From the NCBI GenBank assembly GCA_025846845.1, contig JAOYTL010000001.1, positions 868,001-932,000 of the forward strand: a stretch of DNA of 64,000 nucleotides, in the 5' to 3' direction. The translations under genes and the position numbers were made by a program. This document shows, piece by piece, positions 51,158-59,390 of this stretch. The notes beneath the pieces were generated by a model. That model ran no database searches. It was not told the origin of the DNA and saw only the letters and a list, made by a program, of their open reading frames with translations. This DNA is from Alloboseaceae bacterium BT-24-1. Lineage in GTDB: Bacteria > Pseudomonadota > Alphaproteobacteria > Rhizobiales > Beijerinckiaceae. The first letter of the stretch is position 1, and every line of letters begins with the position of its first letter.

Positions 51158-51847
51158 ATGCCTCGTATCGTGAAGCGCCCAGACGACCGCCGGAACGAGA
51201 TTCTCGATGCCGCACAGGCGCTGTTCTTCGAGCGCGGCTACGAGCGGACCACCGTCAATGACGTCATCGCGCAGATCGGCATCTCGAAGGGCGGCTTCTA
51301 CCACCACTTCTCCGCCAAGGAGGATCTGCTGGAGGCTATCACGGCGCGGCTGGCGCAGGACGCCGTCGCGCGCGTCCGCGATGTCCTGGAAGACCCGTCG
51401 CTCGACGCCCTCGCCCGGCTGAACGGCTTCCTTGCCAGCTCACGGCAGATGAAGGTCGAGGATGCTCCGAAGCTGCGGGCGGCCTTCGACGTGGTTTTTC
51501 GGCCGGAGAACCTGCTGCTCTACCATCGGATCAACGCCGCCTCGATCGCAGTGATGCGGCCAGTGCTGACCGGCATCATCGCCCAGGGCAAGAAGGAAGG
51601 CGTCTTCGCCGTGCCCGATCCCGAGGCCGCGGCTGAGATCATCCTGCATCTCGGGGCGAGCACGCATGATGCCGTCGCCCGCACCATCGCAGCCACGGGC
51701 ACGGCGGGCGAAGACGCCGCGATCGACGCGCTCGACCAGCGCCTGCGCTTCTACGGCGTCGCGGTAGACCGCATTCTCGGCCTGCCCGATGGCAGCGTCC
51801 CCTTCGTCGAGCCGGGCTTCACCCGCGCCGTGATGACGGCGCGCTGA
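51158..51847 (+). CDS. TetR/AcrR-family repressor
   Basis: A 229-residue regulator: TetR DNA-binding domain at residues ~9-60 (RRNEILDAAQALFFERGYER, VNDVIAQIGISKGGFYHHF) and a helical ligand domain to the end. The SKGGFYHHF recognition helix end is typical. Divergent from the adaptor-permease-ATPase operon and next to two identical-arm palindromes, it most likely represses that export system. The effector is unknown. Confidence 0.92.
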   Translation: MPRIVKRPDDRRNEILDAAQALFFERGYERTTVNDVIAQIGISKGGFYHHFSAKEDLLEAITARLAQDAVARVRDVLEDPSLDALARLNGFLASSRQMKVEDAPKLRAAFDVVFRPENLLLYHRINAASIAVMRPVLTGIIAQGKKEGVFAVPDPEAAAEIILHLGASTHDAVARTIAATGTAGEDAAIDALDQRLRFYGVAVDRILGLPDGSVPFVEPGFTRAVMTAR

Positions 51848-51853
51848 GCGGCT

Positions 51854-52294
51854 TCAGCCAGCGCTTTCCGCGAGGTCGATCGCCGCCTTCACCGCCACCG
51901 CATAACCTTGCGCGCCGAGCCCGGCGATGATCGCCGTCGCCGCCAGCGAGACATAGGATTTGTGGTAGTGCGCCTCGCGGCGATGGATGTTGGAGATGTG
52001 CAGTTCGACGATCGGGCCGGGAAACATCTTCAGCGCATCGAGGATTGCGATCGAGGTGAAGGAATAGGCGGCCGGGTTGATGACGATCGCGGCGCCCTTG
52101 TCGATCGCCTCGTGAATCCAGTCGATCAGCTCGTATTCGCGGTTGCTCTGGTGGAAGACGATCTCGCGCCCGCCGCCCGCCTCGCGGCAGAGTGTCTCGA
52201 CCTCGGCGAGCGTGGTCGAGCCGTAGATCTGCGGCTCGCGCGTGCCGAGCCGGTTCAGATTGGGGCCGTTGAGAACGTAGATCGGCTTGCTCAC
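51854..52294 (-). CDS. aroQ: Type II 3-dehydroquinate dehydratase
   Basis: A 146-residue flavodoxin-fold dehydratase (AroQ/AroD II) that removes water from 3-dehydroquinate. Features are VLNGPNLNRLGTREPQIYG with the catalytic tyrosine and arginine, HQSNREYELIDWIHEA, the Asn of INPAAYSFTS, and the catalytic His in VELHISNIHRREAHYHKS. The biosynthetic form usually sits before accB; here it follows a TRAP transporter by 17 bp, so a catabolic (quinate or shikimate) role is suggested. Confidence 0.93.
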   Translation of the reverse strand: MSKPIYVLNGPNLNRLGTREPQIYGSTTLAEVETLCREAGGGREIVFHQSNREYELIDWIHEAIDKGAAIVINPAAYSFTSIAILDALKMFPGPIVELHISNIHRREAHYHKSYVSLAATAIIAGLGAQGYAVAVKAAIDLAESAG

Positions 52295-52311
52295 GGGTCA
52301 GTCCTGTCCTG

Positions 52312-53607
52312 TCAGCCCTGGTAGCCCATCAGGCGCGGCAGCCAGAGCACGAGGTTGGGGAAGAAGGTGATCAGCGCCAGAGCGACGATCATTGCGCCGA
52401 GGAAGGGCATGCATTCGCGCACGATCTGGCGCAGCGACACCTCGGCGATGTTGGTCATGATGAAGAGCAGCAGTCCGTAGGGTGGCGTGATCAGCCCGAG
52501 CATGATGTTGACGACGACCACCACCCCGAAATGCACCATGTCGATGCCGAGCGCCTTGGCGGTCGGGATCAGCACCGGCACGACGATCAGGAGGATCGCG
52601 GTGCCCTCCAGCAGGCAGCCGAGGATCAGCAGCAGCACGTTGACGAGGATCAGGAAGCCGAGCGGCGACAGGTTCCAGCCGGCGAGGAGCACGCGTAGGC
52701 TGTCGGGGATGTTCTCGATGGTGACGACGTAGTTGAAGACGAGCGCACCGGCGATCAGCATGCCGATCGAGGCGGTGGTGCGGGCGCTGTAAGCGAGCGA
52801 GCTATAAAAGGCGCTGAGGCTGACGCTGCGGTAGAGCAGCACCGAGACGGCAAGCGCATAGGCGGCGGCGACAGCGGCAGCCTCGGTCGGTGTGGTCGCG
52901 CCGCCATAGATGCCGCCGAGCAGCACCACCGGCATCATCAGCGCCGGGAAGGCGCGCCAGGTGATGCCGGGCAAGCGGCGCAACGGGATCGGCGGCTCGA
53001 CCGGGAAATTGCGGCGCCTGGCGGTCGAGGCGACGATCGTCATCTGCGCCAGCGCCATCAGCAGGCCGGGAATGACGCCGCCGAGGAAGAGAAAGCCGAT
53101 CGAGGCGTCGGAGACCAGCGCGTAGAGCACCATCGGGATCGAGGGCGGGATGATCGGCCCGATCACCGAGGAGGCGGCGGTCAGCGCCGCGGCGAAGGCC
53201 GGCGGATACTTGCCGTCCCTGGTCATCATCGCCTGCATCATCCGGCCGGTGCCGGCGGCATCGGCGATGGCCGAGCCCGACATGCCGGCGAAGATCACGC
53301 TCTGGACGATGTTGACATGGGCGAGCCCGCCCCTGAAGCGACCGACGAGCGCATCGCAGAAGCGCAGCAGCCGCTCCGTCATCGAGCCGATGTTCATCAG
53401 CTCGGCCGCCAGGATGAAGAGCGGCACGGCGAGGATGACATAGTTGGTGTACATGCCGTTGAGCAGCTGCTCGGCGGCGATCGAGAGGTCCTGCCCGGCG
53501 ACGAGCAGGTAGAGGATCGAGCCGGCGATCATCGCATGGCCGATCGGCAGGCCGAGCAGCGACAGCGTGACGATGGCGAGGATGGCGAGGGAGAAAGGCG
53601 TGCTCAT
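52312..53607 (-). CDS. dctM: TRAP transporter large permease (DctM)
   Basis: A 431-residue, almost wholly hydrophobic membrane protein of the DctM family with about twelve helices (LVAGQDLSIAAEQLLNGMYT, MSGSAIADAAGTGRMMQAMM, IIPPSIPMVLYALVSDASIG). It uses a sodium gradient to import an organic acid delivered by the binding protein at 54325. Its start overlaps the dctQ stop (53604-53607). Confidence 0.93.
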   Translation of the reverse strand: MSTPFSLAILAIVTLSLLGLPIGHAMIAGSILYLLVAGQDLSIAAEQLLNGMYTNYVILAVPLFILAAELMNIGSMTERLLRFCDALVGRFRGGLAHVNIVQSVIFAGMSGSAIADAAGTGRMMQAMMTRDGKYPPAFAAALTAASSVIGPIIPPSIPMVLYALVSDASIGFLFLGGVIPGLLMALAQMTIVASTARRRNFPVEPPIPLRRLPGITWRAFPALMMPVVLLGGIYGGATTPTEAAAVAAAYALAVSVLLYRSVSLSAFYSSLAYSARTTASIGMLIAGALVFNYVVTIENIPDSLRVLLAGWNLSPLGFLILVNVLLLILGCLLEGTAILLIVVPVLIPTAKALGIDMVHFGVVVVVNIMLGLITPPYGLLLFIMTNIAEVSLRQIVRECMPFLGAMIVALALITFFPNLVLWLPRLMGYQG

Positions 53608-54122
53608 ACGCCGGAGCCCGCCTTGGTCGGATCGAAGGCTTCGGGTGCCTTGCCGCGCAAGGCGCTGAAGCCGAGCCAGAGATAGCGAATGACCGCACCG
53701 ACCGCGAAGGCGATGTAGATCGCGTAGACCCAGTTGAAGGGCAGCTTGAGATAGGCGGTGCGCTCGACCTTCATGAAGGCGACGTAGTCGACCATCGCCG
53801 GCAGCGAGATCACGTAAAGCGCGACGAGCGCGACTGCCGTGATCAGCGCCATGACGCGGCGCGGCCCCGGCCCGACGGCGCCGTAGATGATGTCGAAACG
53901 GATCTCCTCGCTCTCGCGCACCACGAAGCCGGCGCCGAACAGCACCAGCCAGAGCCAGAGGATGACGCTGATCTCATGCGTCCAGCCGATCGGGAAGTTG
54001 AGCAGATAACGGAAGACGATCTGCACCAGGAAGACGAGGAACATCGCGCCGAGCATCAGCGCGAGCAGGTTCTCGGCCCGGCGCGCCATAAAGGCGCCCA
54101 GCGCTTTCAGCGACTGCGGCAT
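53604..54122 (-). CDS. dctQ: TRAP transporter small permease (DctQ)
   Basis: A 172-residue membrane protein with four helices (~15-40, 50-72, 90-115, 132-155) and the DctQ family pattern FRYLLNFPIGWTHEISVILW. It links the binding protein to DctM. Coupled to dctM downstream; 202 bp separate it from dctP, an interval filled by a dispersed repeat. Confidence 0.9.
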   Translation of the reverse strand: MPQSLKALGAFMARRAENLLALMLGAMFLVFLVQIVFRYLLNFPIGWTHEISVILWLWLVLFGAGFVVRESEEIRFDIIYGAVGPGPRRVMALITAVALVALYVISLPAMVDYVAFMKVERTAYLKLPFNWVYAIYIAFAVGAVIRYLWLGFSALRGKAPEAFDPTKAGSGV

Positions 54123-54223
54123 GCGTCCTCCGGTGAAATTCGGCCCGCCGGCCCCTCCATCGGCGGGCCGCGCCGGCCCCGAAGAGCCAGCGCTAGAACT
54201 GATCGCCTAAGCCTAGCGAACGC

Positions 54224-54330
54224 TAGAGCATTTCCGGCGAACACAGGTTCGCCTCCAAGGCTCTATCTCCTTGTTTCACGCAATTCCGGACGCAAAACCG
54301 CTACGCACTTTTGCTGGAATTGCTCTAGAG
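54224..54330. repeat. Dispersed intergenic repeat between dctP and dctQ
   Basis: Imperfect outer inverted arms CTAGAGCATTTCC (54224-) and GGAATTGCTCTAGAG (to 54330) enclose CTTGTTTCACGCAATTCCGG and GCAAAACCGCTACGCACTTT. This is the kind of element scattered between genes in Bosea- and Methylobacterium-like genomes. It runs up to and over the stop codon of dctP (54325-54327). It may act as terminator or processing site between dctP and dctQM. Confidence 0.6.
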
Positions 54331-55308
54331 CGCATTGATCTTGTCGAGCATGCCCGGCGTCCAGCCCTTGGCCAGCTCGGATTCCAGATATTTCTTCTGA
54401 GCGAAGCCGCGGAAGGCCTTGAGATCGGGCGTATAGACCTCGAGCCCCTGCTTCTTGAAGAAGTCGACCAGCTCGGCCTCCTTGGCGAGATGCTCCTTGG
54501 TGCTCCAGTCGATCGCGGCGTCGGCGGCGGCCTGGAAGGCGGCCTGCTTCTTCGCATCCATCCCGTCCCAGACCCGCTTGGTGACGCAGAGCAGATCGAA
54601 GCCGACGAGGTGAGAGGTCAGGACGATCTGCGAGGAGACCTCGTAGAACTTCATGTTCTGGACGTTGGGCAGCGGGTTGTCCTGGCCGTCGATCGCGCCG
54701 CTCTGCAGCCCGGTATAGACCTCGGCATAGGCCATCGGCGTCGGGTTGGCGCCGAGCGACTGGCCGAGGAACTGCCAGGCATCGCCGCCGGGCATGCGCA
54801 ATTTGACGCCGGCGAGATCGGCCGGAGTGCTGATCTTCTTTTTCGGCTTGAGGCCGACCTGGCGGGCGCCGAAATAGGTCGGCCCGAGGATTTTGATGTT
54901 GAGCTTGTCCTCGGCCATCTTCTTGAGGTCGCGGCCGACATCGCTGGCGAAGACCTTCTTGAGATGGTCGGCGTCGCGGAAGAGATAGGCCGAGGTGACG
55001 ATCGACCAGGCCGGGATCTGGTTCGAGACGTCCTGCGGCGCGATGTTCCCCATTTCGAGGTTGTTGCGCTGCATGGCGACCAGCTCGGTGCCCTGCTTGA
55101 ACAGGTTGCCACCATAATAGGGCTGGAGCGCAAAGTCGTCTTTGATGGCCTCGCCGAAGCGCTTCATCATCTCGGCGCGGATATCCTGCTCCGAGAACAC
55201 CGCCGAGAAGCGCAGATTGGGCTTGCCCTGTGCGAGCGCGGCGCCGCCCGTCAGCGCCAGCGCGCCACCGGCCGCCAGCAGCATGCGCCTGTCGATACCC
55301 TGTTTCAT
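54325..55308 (-). CDS. dctP: TRAP transporter substrate-binding protein (DctP)
   Basis: A 327-residue periplasmic protein with a short signal peptide (MLLAAGGALALTGGAALA). DctP-family blocks are ELVAMQRNNLEMGNI, the carboxylate-binding arginine region GVKLRMPGGDAW and EVYTGLQSGAIDGQDNPLP. It captures an organic acid for the DctQM permease. Being next to aroQ suggests quinate, shikimate or dehydroquinate as ligand. Confidence 0.92.
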   Translation of the reverse strand: MKQGIDRRMLLAAGGALALTGGAALAQGKPNLRFSAVFSEQDIRAEMMKRFGEAIKDDFALQPYYGGNLFKQGTELVAMQRNNLEMGNIAPQDVSNQIPAWSIVTSAYLFRDADHLKKVFASDVGRDLKKMAEDKLNIKILGPTYFGARQVGLKPKKKISTPADLAGVKLRMPGGDAWQFLGQSLGANPTPMAYAEVYTGLQSGAIDGQDNPLPNVQNMKFYEVSSQIVLTSHLVGFDLLCVTKRVWDGMDAKKQAAFQAAADAAIDWSTKEHLAKEAELVDFFKKQGLEVYTPDLKAFRGFAQKKYLESELAKGWTPGMLDKINAL

Positions 55309-55387
55309 GCCGTTCCTCCCCGTGCGGGTTGGCCCCGCTTCGAAGCAGACCATGCCCAAGGCTCGATCAGCAATCAACTGGTATTTT

Positions 55388-55414
55388 TGATTTCATCTGA
55401 TGATCCTGATTTCA
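55388..55414. promoter_or_regulatory. Candidate operator between dctP and the GntR gene
   Basis: The 8-mer TGATTTCA occurs at 55388-55395 and 55407-55414, 19 bp apart, in the AT-rich 177-bp divergent region; an ATC-tgatGAT inverted motif lies between. FadR-type regulators often bind such sites. Evidence is only repetition and position. Confidence 0.35.
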
Positions 55415-55485
55415 CCATAACAATTGTGCGCACTCCGCTGCGCCGCTAAGCTGCGCCCTCTGCCGCAGTCCCACACGGATCAAGC

Positions 55486-56160
55486 ATGCTGAATTACGCG
55501 CCGCCGACCGCCTCGATCGGAGAACTCGCCTATCGCCGCATCCGGGCGGATATCGTCTTCGGGCGCCTCGCGCCGGCGCAGCGACTCAAGCTCGACGACC
55601 TGCGCGAGACCTATGGCACCAGCATCAGCACGCTGCGTGAGATCCTGAACCGGCTTTCGTCGGAAGGGTTGGTCGAGGCCGAGGGCCAGAAGGGCTTCAT
55701 GGTCGCGCCGGTCTCCGCCAGCAATCTGAGCGAGATCGCGGCGCTGCGGCTACTGCTCGAAGGGCATGCCCTGGCGCAATCCTTCGCCACCGGGGACATG
55801 GAGTGGGAAGGCCGCGTCGTCGCCGCCCATCACAAGCTCGCTTTGATGGAAAGGCGCATGCTCGACAATGACCGCGCCGATCCCGAGCTCTGGAAGCGCT
55901 ATGACTGGGAGTTCCATCATGCGCTGATCTCGGCCTGCGGCTCGCAGGTGCTGATGGAGACGCATGCCTCGATCTATGACCGCTATCTGCGTTATCAGAT
56001 GGTCGCGGTGATCTTCCGCGGTGAGGCGGCGGCGCAGGAGCACCAGATCCTGCTCGACTGCGCGATGCAGCGCGACATAGTCCGCGCCACGGATGTCCTG
56101 GCGACGCATATCAACGCCTGCGTCGAGCACACCCTCGCCGGAGGCAGCCTGCAAGGCTGA
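55486..56160 (+). CDS. GntR-family regulator with FCD domain
   Basis: A 224-residue FadR-subfamily regulator: winged helix at residues ~9-75 (LAYRRIRADIVFGRLAPAQR, YGTSISTLREILNRLSSEGL) and a helical FCD ligand domain (~85-220; LRLLLEGHALAQSF, WEFHHALISACGS) whose His/Asp residues usually hold a metal and a carboxylate ligand. Divergent from the TRAP-aroQ operon, it likely represses it until its organic acid appears. Confidence 0.9.
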   Translation: MLNYAPPTASIGELAYRRIRADIVFGRLAPAQRLKLDDLRETYGTSISTLREILNRLSSEGLVEAEGQKGFMVAPVSASNLSEIAALRLLLEGHALAQSFATGDMEWEGRVVAAHHKLALMERRMLDNDRADPELWKRYDWEFHHALISACGSQVLMETHASIYDRYLRYQMVAVIFRGEAAAQEHQILLDCAMQRDIVRATDVLATHINACVEHTLAGGSLQG

Positions 56161-56182
56161 AGCTGCAGCCGCGTGTCAGCTC

Positions 56183-56220
56183 AAAAGCAAAAGCCCGCTC
56201 CACAGCTTTGCGGAACGGGC
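56183..56220 (-). terminator. Rho-independent terminator of glpX
   Basis: On the minus strand GCCCGTTCC (56220-56212) pairs with GGAGCGGGC (56201-56193) over nine positions including one G-U, with a short loop, and is followed by TTTTGCTTTTG. It lies 26 bases after the glpX stop and points the right way for the hom-glpX transcripts. Confidence 0.75.
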
Positions 56221-56245
56221 GTTGCGATCGCAGCAGGTCCAGCGC

Positions 56246-57244
56246 TCAGTCGAGCTGGAACTTCGAGAACTCGCGGTGCTCGCCATAGATGCGGCGGACG
56301 GTGCCGGTGATCGAGCGGTAGACGATCGTCTCGGTCTCGATCACGTCGGGCCCGAAGCGCACGCCCGAAAGCATGCCGCCATCGGTGACGCCAGTGGCGC
56401 AGACGATGACGTCGCCCGAGGCCATCTCGGCCATGTCGTATTTATGGTTCGGGTCCTTGACGCCCATGGTCGCGGCGCGAGCCCGCTTCTCCTCGGTGTC
56501 GAGGATCAGGCGGCCCTGCATCTGGCCACCGACGCAGCGCAGCGCCGCGGCGGCGAGCACGCCCTCTGGAGCGCCGCCAATGCCGAGATAGAGGTCGATG
56601 CCGGTCTTCTCCGGCTCGGTGCAGAAGATCACGCCGGCGACGTCACCATCGGTGATCAGGCGGATCGAGGCGCCGGTCTTGCGGACTTCCGCGATCAGCT
56701 TCTCGTGGCGCGGCCGATCCATGATCAGCGTGTTGATCTCGTGCGGCTTCACGCCCTTGGCCCGGGCCAGCGCGTTGATGTTGTCAGCGGCGGAGGCGTC
56801 GAGATCGACGATGCCGGTCGGATAGCCCGGGCCGATCGCGATCTTGTTCATGTAGACGTCGGGGGCATAGAGCAGCTGGCCGGCGCCGGCCATCGCCATC
56901 ACCGCGATCGAACCCGGCATATCCTTGGCGCAGAGCGTCGTACCCTCGAGCGGGTCGACGGCGATGTGGACCTTGGGACCCTGCTTGTTGCCGACCTTCT
57001 CGCCGATATAGAGCATCGGCGCCTCGTCGCGCTCGCCCTCGCCGATGACGATCTCGCCGTCGATCGGCAGGCGGTTGAGCTCGCGCCGCATCGCATCGAC
57101 CGCAGCCTGGTCGGCGGCCTTCTCGTCGCCATGGCCGCGCAGGCGGGCTGCGGCGACGGCTGCACGCTCGGTGACGCGCACGAGTTCCATCGAGAGATAG
57201 CGCTCGATGATCTGGTCGGGGGAGATACGGAGATCGACGGACAT
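56246..57244 (-). CDS. glpX: Class II fructose-1,6-bisphosphatase
   Basis: A 332-residue GlpX-type phosphatase of gluconeogenesis and the Calvin cycle. Metal and substrate motifs are IDGEIVIGEGERDEAPMLYI (~residues 55-75) and AVDPLEGTTLCAKDMPGS (~95-112), then a GIGGAPEGVLAAAA loop. It lies 97 bp after hom on the same strand, as in many Hyphomicrobiales. Confidence 0.95.
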   Translation of the reverse strand: MSVDLRISPDQIIERYLSMELVRVTERAAVAAARLRGHGDEKAADQAAVDAMRRELNRLPIDGEIVIGEGERDEAPMLYIGEKVGNKQGPKVHIAVDPLEGTTLCAKDMPGSIAVMAMAGAGQLLYAPDVYMNKIAIGPGYPTGIVDLDASAADNINALARAKGVKPHEINTLIMDRPRHEKLIAEVRKTGASIRLITDGDVAGVIFCTEPEKTGIDLYLGIGGAPEGVLAAAALRCVGGQMQGRLILDTEEKRARAATMGVKDPNHKYDMAEMASGDVIVCATGVTDGGMLSGVRFGPDVIETETIVYRSITGTVRRIYGEHREFSKFQLD

Positions 57245-57341
57245 GGGGGACTCCCTAAGCGCGATTAGCGATGGGCCGAGGCAAATGGCGAACGGACTGG
57301 CGAGGATATGGCGAAGTCGCGGATGACCACACCTACCATGC

Positions 57342-58688
57342 TCATTCCCGCTCGATACGGATGACTTGCGGCGCTTCTGCGATGTGGCCGTCGGCGCTGA
57401 CCTTCTCCAGCGCGGCGCGGATCGCCCGCTCGCTGGTGGCGTAGGTGATCAGCACGACAGGAACCGGCGCACCGGAACGCCCGCCAGGATCGCGCTGGGC
57501 GGCGCTCTCGGAACGGCGCTGGACGATGCTCTCGAGCGAGATGTCGGCTTCCGCCATGCGGGTCGCGATTGCGGCCGCGGCGCCGGGACGGTCGGCGACG
57601 GCGAGGCGGATGTAATAGCCGCCTTCATGGCGCTGCATCGGCGCCCGCGTCGGCTGCTCCAGCCGGGCGACCGGCATGCCGAAGGGCTGGCCGGCGGTGC
57701 CGCGGGCGACGTCGGCGATATCGGCGATCACGGCCGAGGCGGTTGGCCCACCGCCGGCGCCGGGGCCGACCAAGGTGATCTCGCGCACCGCATCGGCGTC
57801 GATGGTCACCGCATTGGTGACGCCCATCACCTGCGCGATCGCGGACGACTTCGGCACCATGGTCGGGTGCACGCGCTGCTCGATGCCGGTCTTGGTGCGT
57901 TCGGCGACGCCGAGCAGCTTGATCCGGTAGCCGAGCTCGTCGGCCATCTTGAGATCGAGCGGTGTGATCGAGGAAATGCCTTCGACATGAATCGCTTCGG
58001 CGTCGATCTTCGTGCCGAAGGCGAGGCTGGTCAGGATGGCGAGCTTGTGGGCGGTGTCGAAGCCTTCGACGTCGAAGGTCGGGTCCGCCTCGGCATAGCC
58101 GAGCCGCTGGGCGTCCTTCAGGCAGGCCTCGAAGGTCAGCCCTTCCAGCTCCATGCGCGAGAGGATGTAATTGCAGGTGCCGTTGAGGATGCCGTAGAGC
58201 CGGCTGACATTGTTGCCCGAGAGCGCTTCGCGCAACGTCTTGACCACCGGGATGCCGCCGGCCGAGGACGCTTCGAAGGCAAGCGCCGCACCATTGGCCT
58301 CGGCGAGCTCGGCGAGCGCGACGCCATGCGCGGCGAGCAGCGCCTTGTTGGCGGTGACGACGTGCTTGCCGGCAGAAAGCGCAGTCTCGACGGCCTGCTT
58401 GGCCGGGCCGTCCGAGCCGCCGATCAATTCGACCAGACAATCGATTTCAGGGGAAGCCGCGAGCGCGACTGGATCATCGAACCAGGTGAAGCCGGAGAGA
58501 TCGATACCGCGGTCGCGGTTGCGATCACGGGCCGAGACCGCCGTCACCCGGATCGGCCGGCCGCAACGCGCGGCGAGCGCGTTCTCCTGGCGCTTCAGAA
58601 TGCCGGCGACCGCCGCGCCGACTGTTCCCAGGCCGGCGATGCCGACGCGCAGGGGCCTGATCTCGGAGGGAGCAGCGTGCATGGTCAT
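57342..58688 (-). CDS. hom: Homoserine dehydrogenase
   Basis: A 448-residue NAD(P)-dependent enzyme converting aspartate semialdehyde to homoserine for threonine and methionine. Rossmann motif VGIAGLGTVGAAVAGIL is at residues ~14-31, followed by TANKALLAAHG, the catalytic-domain GILNGTCNYILSRM and DPTFDVEGFDTAHKLAIL, and a C-terminal ACT domain (YIRLAVADRPGAAAAIATRM) that usually senses threonine. Start at 58688; an ATG two codons later is equivalent. Confidence 0.96.
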   Translation of the reverse strand: MTMHAAPSEIRPLRVGIAGLGTVGAAVAGILKRQENALAARCGRPIRVTAVSARDRNRDRGIDLSGFTWFDDPVALAASPEIDCLVELIGGSDGPAKQAVETALSAGKHVVTANKALLAAHGVALAELAEANGAALAFEASSAGGIPVVKTLREALSGNNVSRLYGILNGTCNYILSRMELEGLTFEACLKDAQRLGYAEADPTFDVEGFDTAHKLAILTSLAFGTKIDAEAIHVEGISSITPLDLKMADELGYRIKLLGVAERTKTGIEQRVHPTMVPKSSAIAQVMGVTNAVTIDADAVREITLVGPGAGGGPTASAVIADIADVARGTAGQPFGMPVARLEQPTRAPMQRHEGGYYIRLAVADRPGAAAAIATRMAEADISLESIVQRRSESAAQRDPGGRSGAPVPVVLITYATSERAIRAALEKVSADGHIAEAPQVIRIERE

Positions 58689-58756
58689 GGCCGGCGGGGT
58701 CGCATGAGGCGCGCGGGGAGTCAACGGCGATGGCCCGCCGGAAGCACTGCTTCGCC

Positions 58757-59188
58757 TCACTCGAAGCGGCAGACCACCTCGGCGGCGAGCTTGTGGACCT
58801 TGCCGTTCTCGAAGCCGAGATACAGGCGCAGCAGCTGATTGCCGAAGGCGGTGATCTTGATGGTGCGCAGCGCCTCGAGGCTGTCACCGTCCGCCACGGT
58901 GGAGTTCTCGTCGACCGGCTTCCAGAACCAGGGCTTCGGTGCCCGGATCACGGTCTGCGCCAGGAGCTGCTCGGCCTCGGCGCGGCCCATGCCGTTCGGA
59001 AAATACTTCGTCACGATCTCGGTGGCGTCTCGGCCGCATTCGCGCGCCCGCGTCGCGGTCAGCACCTCTGCGATCAGGGGCGAATCGGTATCCGCGCTGC
59101 GGCCACGCGAGAAATCATAGGTCGCGAACAGGCAGACCAGTGCGAACAGGCCGAAAACGATCCCGATCAACCGACCTTTCGAGATCAT
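58757..59188 (-). CDS. Hypothetical protein with N-terminal membrane anchor
   Basis: A 143-residue protein not recognised. An N-terminal hydrophobic helix (~residues 7-24, LIGIVFGLFALVCLFATY) would anchor it or act as a signal. The rest is soluble, with two cysteines (CGRDATEIV and the terminal VCRFE) and a TAFGNQLLRLYLGFENGKV segment reminiscent of small lipoprotein-like folds. It lies between the aminotransferase and hom genes on the same strand with codon usage like its neighbours. Confidence 0.75.
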   Translation of the reverse strand: MISKGRLIGIVFGLFALVCLFATYDFSRGRSADTDSPLIAEVLTATRARECGRDATEIVTKYFPNGMGRAEAEQLLAQTVIRAPKPWFWKPVDENSTVADGDSLEALRTIKITAFGNQLLRLYLGFENGKVHKLAAEVVCRFE

Positions 59189-59279
59189 GGCGTACTCTTC
59201 GTCCCAGCTATCCGCCCCGCCGCCTGCGTTCCCATGTTTTGGCGGCCCGGTCCAGTGCCGGCGCGCAACACCGCCTCCG

Positions 59280-59365
59280 CGTCATTGCGAGGAGCACAGC
59301 GACGAAGCAAACCAGGAGCCGTGGGGCGAGATCTTCTGGATTGCTTCGCCGCGCTCGCAATGACG
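59280..59365. repeat. Dispersed inverted repeat upstream of the hypothetical gene
   Basis: CGTCATTGCGAGGAG...GACGAAGCAA at 59280-59310 and its near reverse complement TTGCTTCGCC...CTCGCAATGACG (59341-59365) frame a 30-base centre containing CTTCTGGA. This is a common intergenic palindrome type in Hyphomicrobiales chromosomes. It fills much of the 202-bp gap between the aminotransferase stop and the hypothetical gene. Confidence 0.7.
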
Positions 59366-59390
59366 ATGCAACGGGGCGAAGGCCTACGCC

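Noticed and set aside
48778..51261. 827-codon open frame on the plus strand
   Set aside because: Antisense to the permease and adaptor genes and running through the divergent promoter and operators into the wrong frame of tetR; no motif seen.
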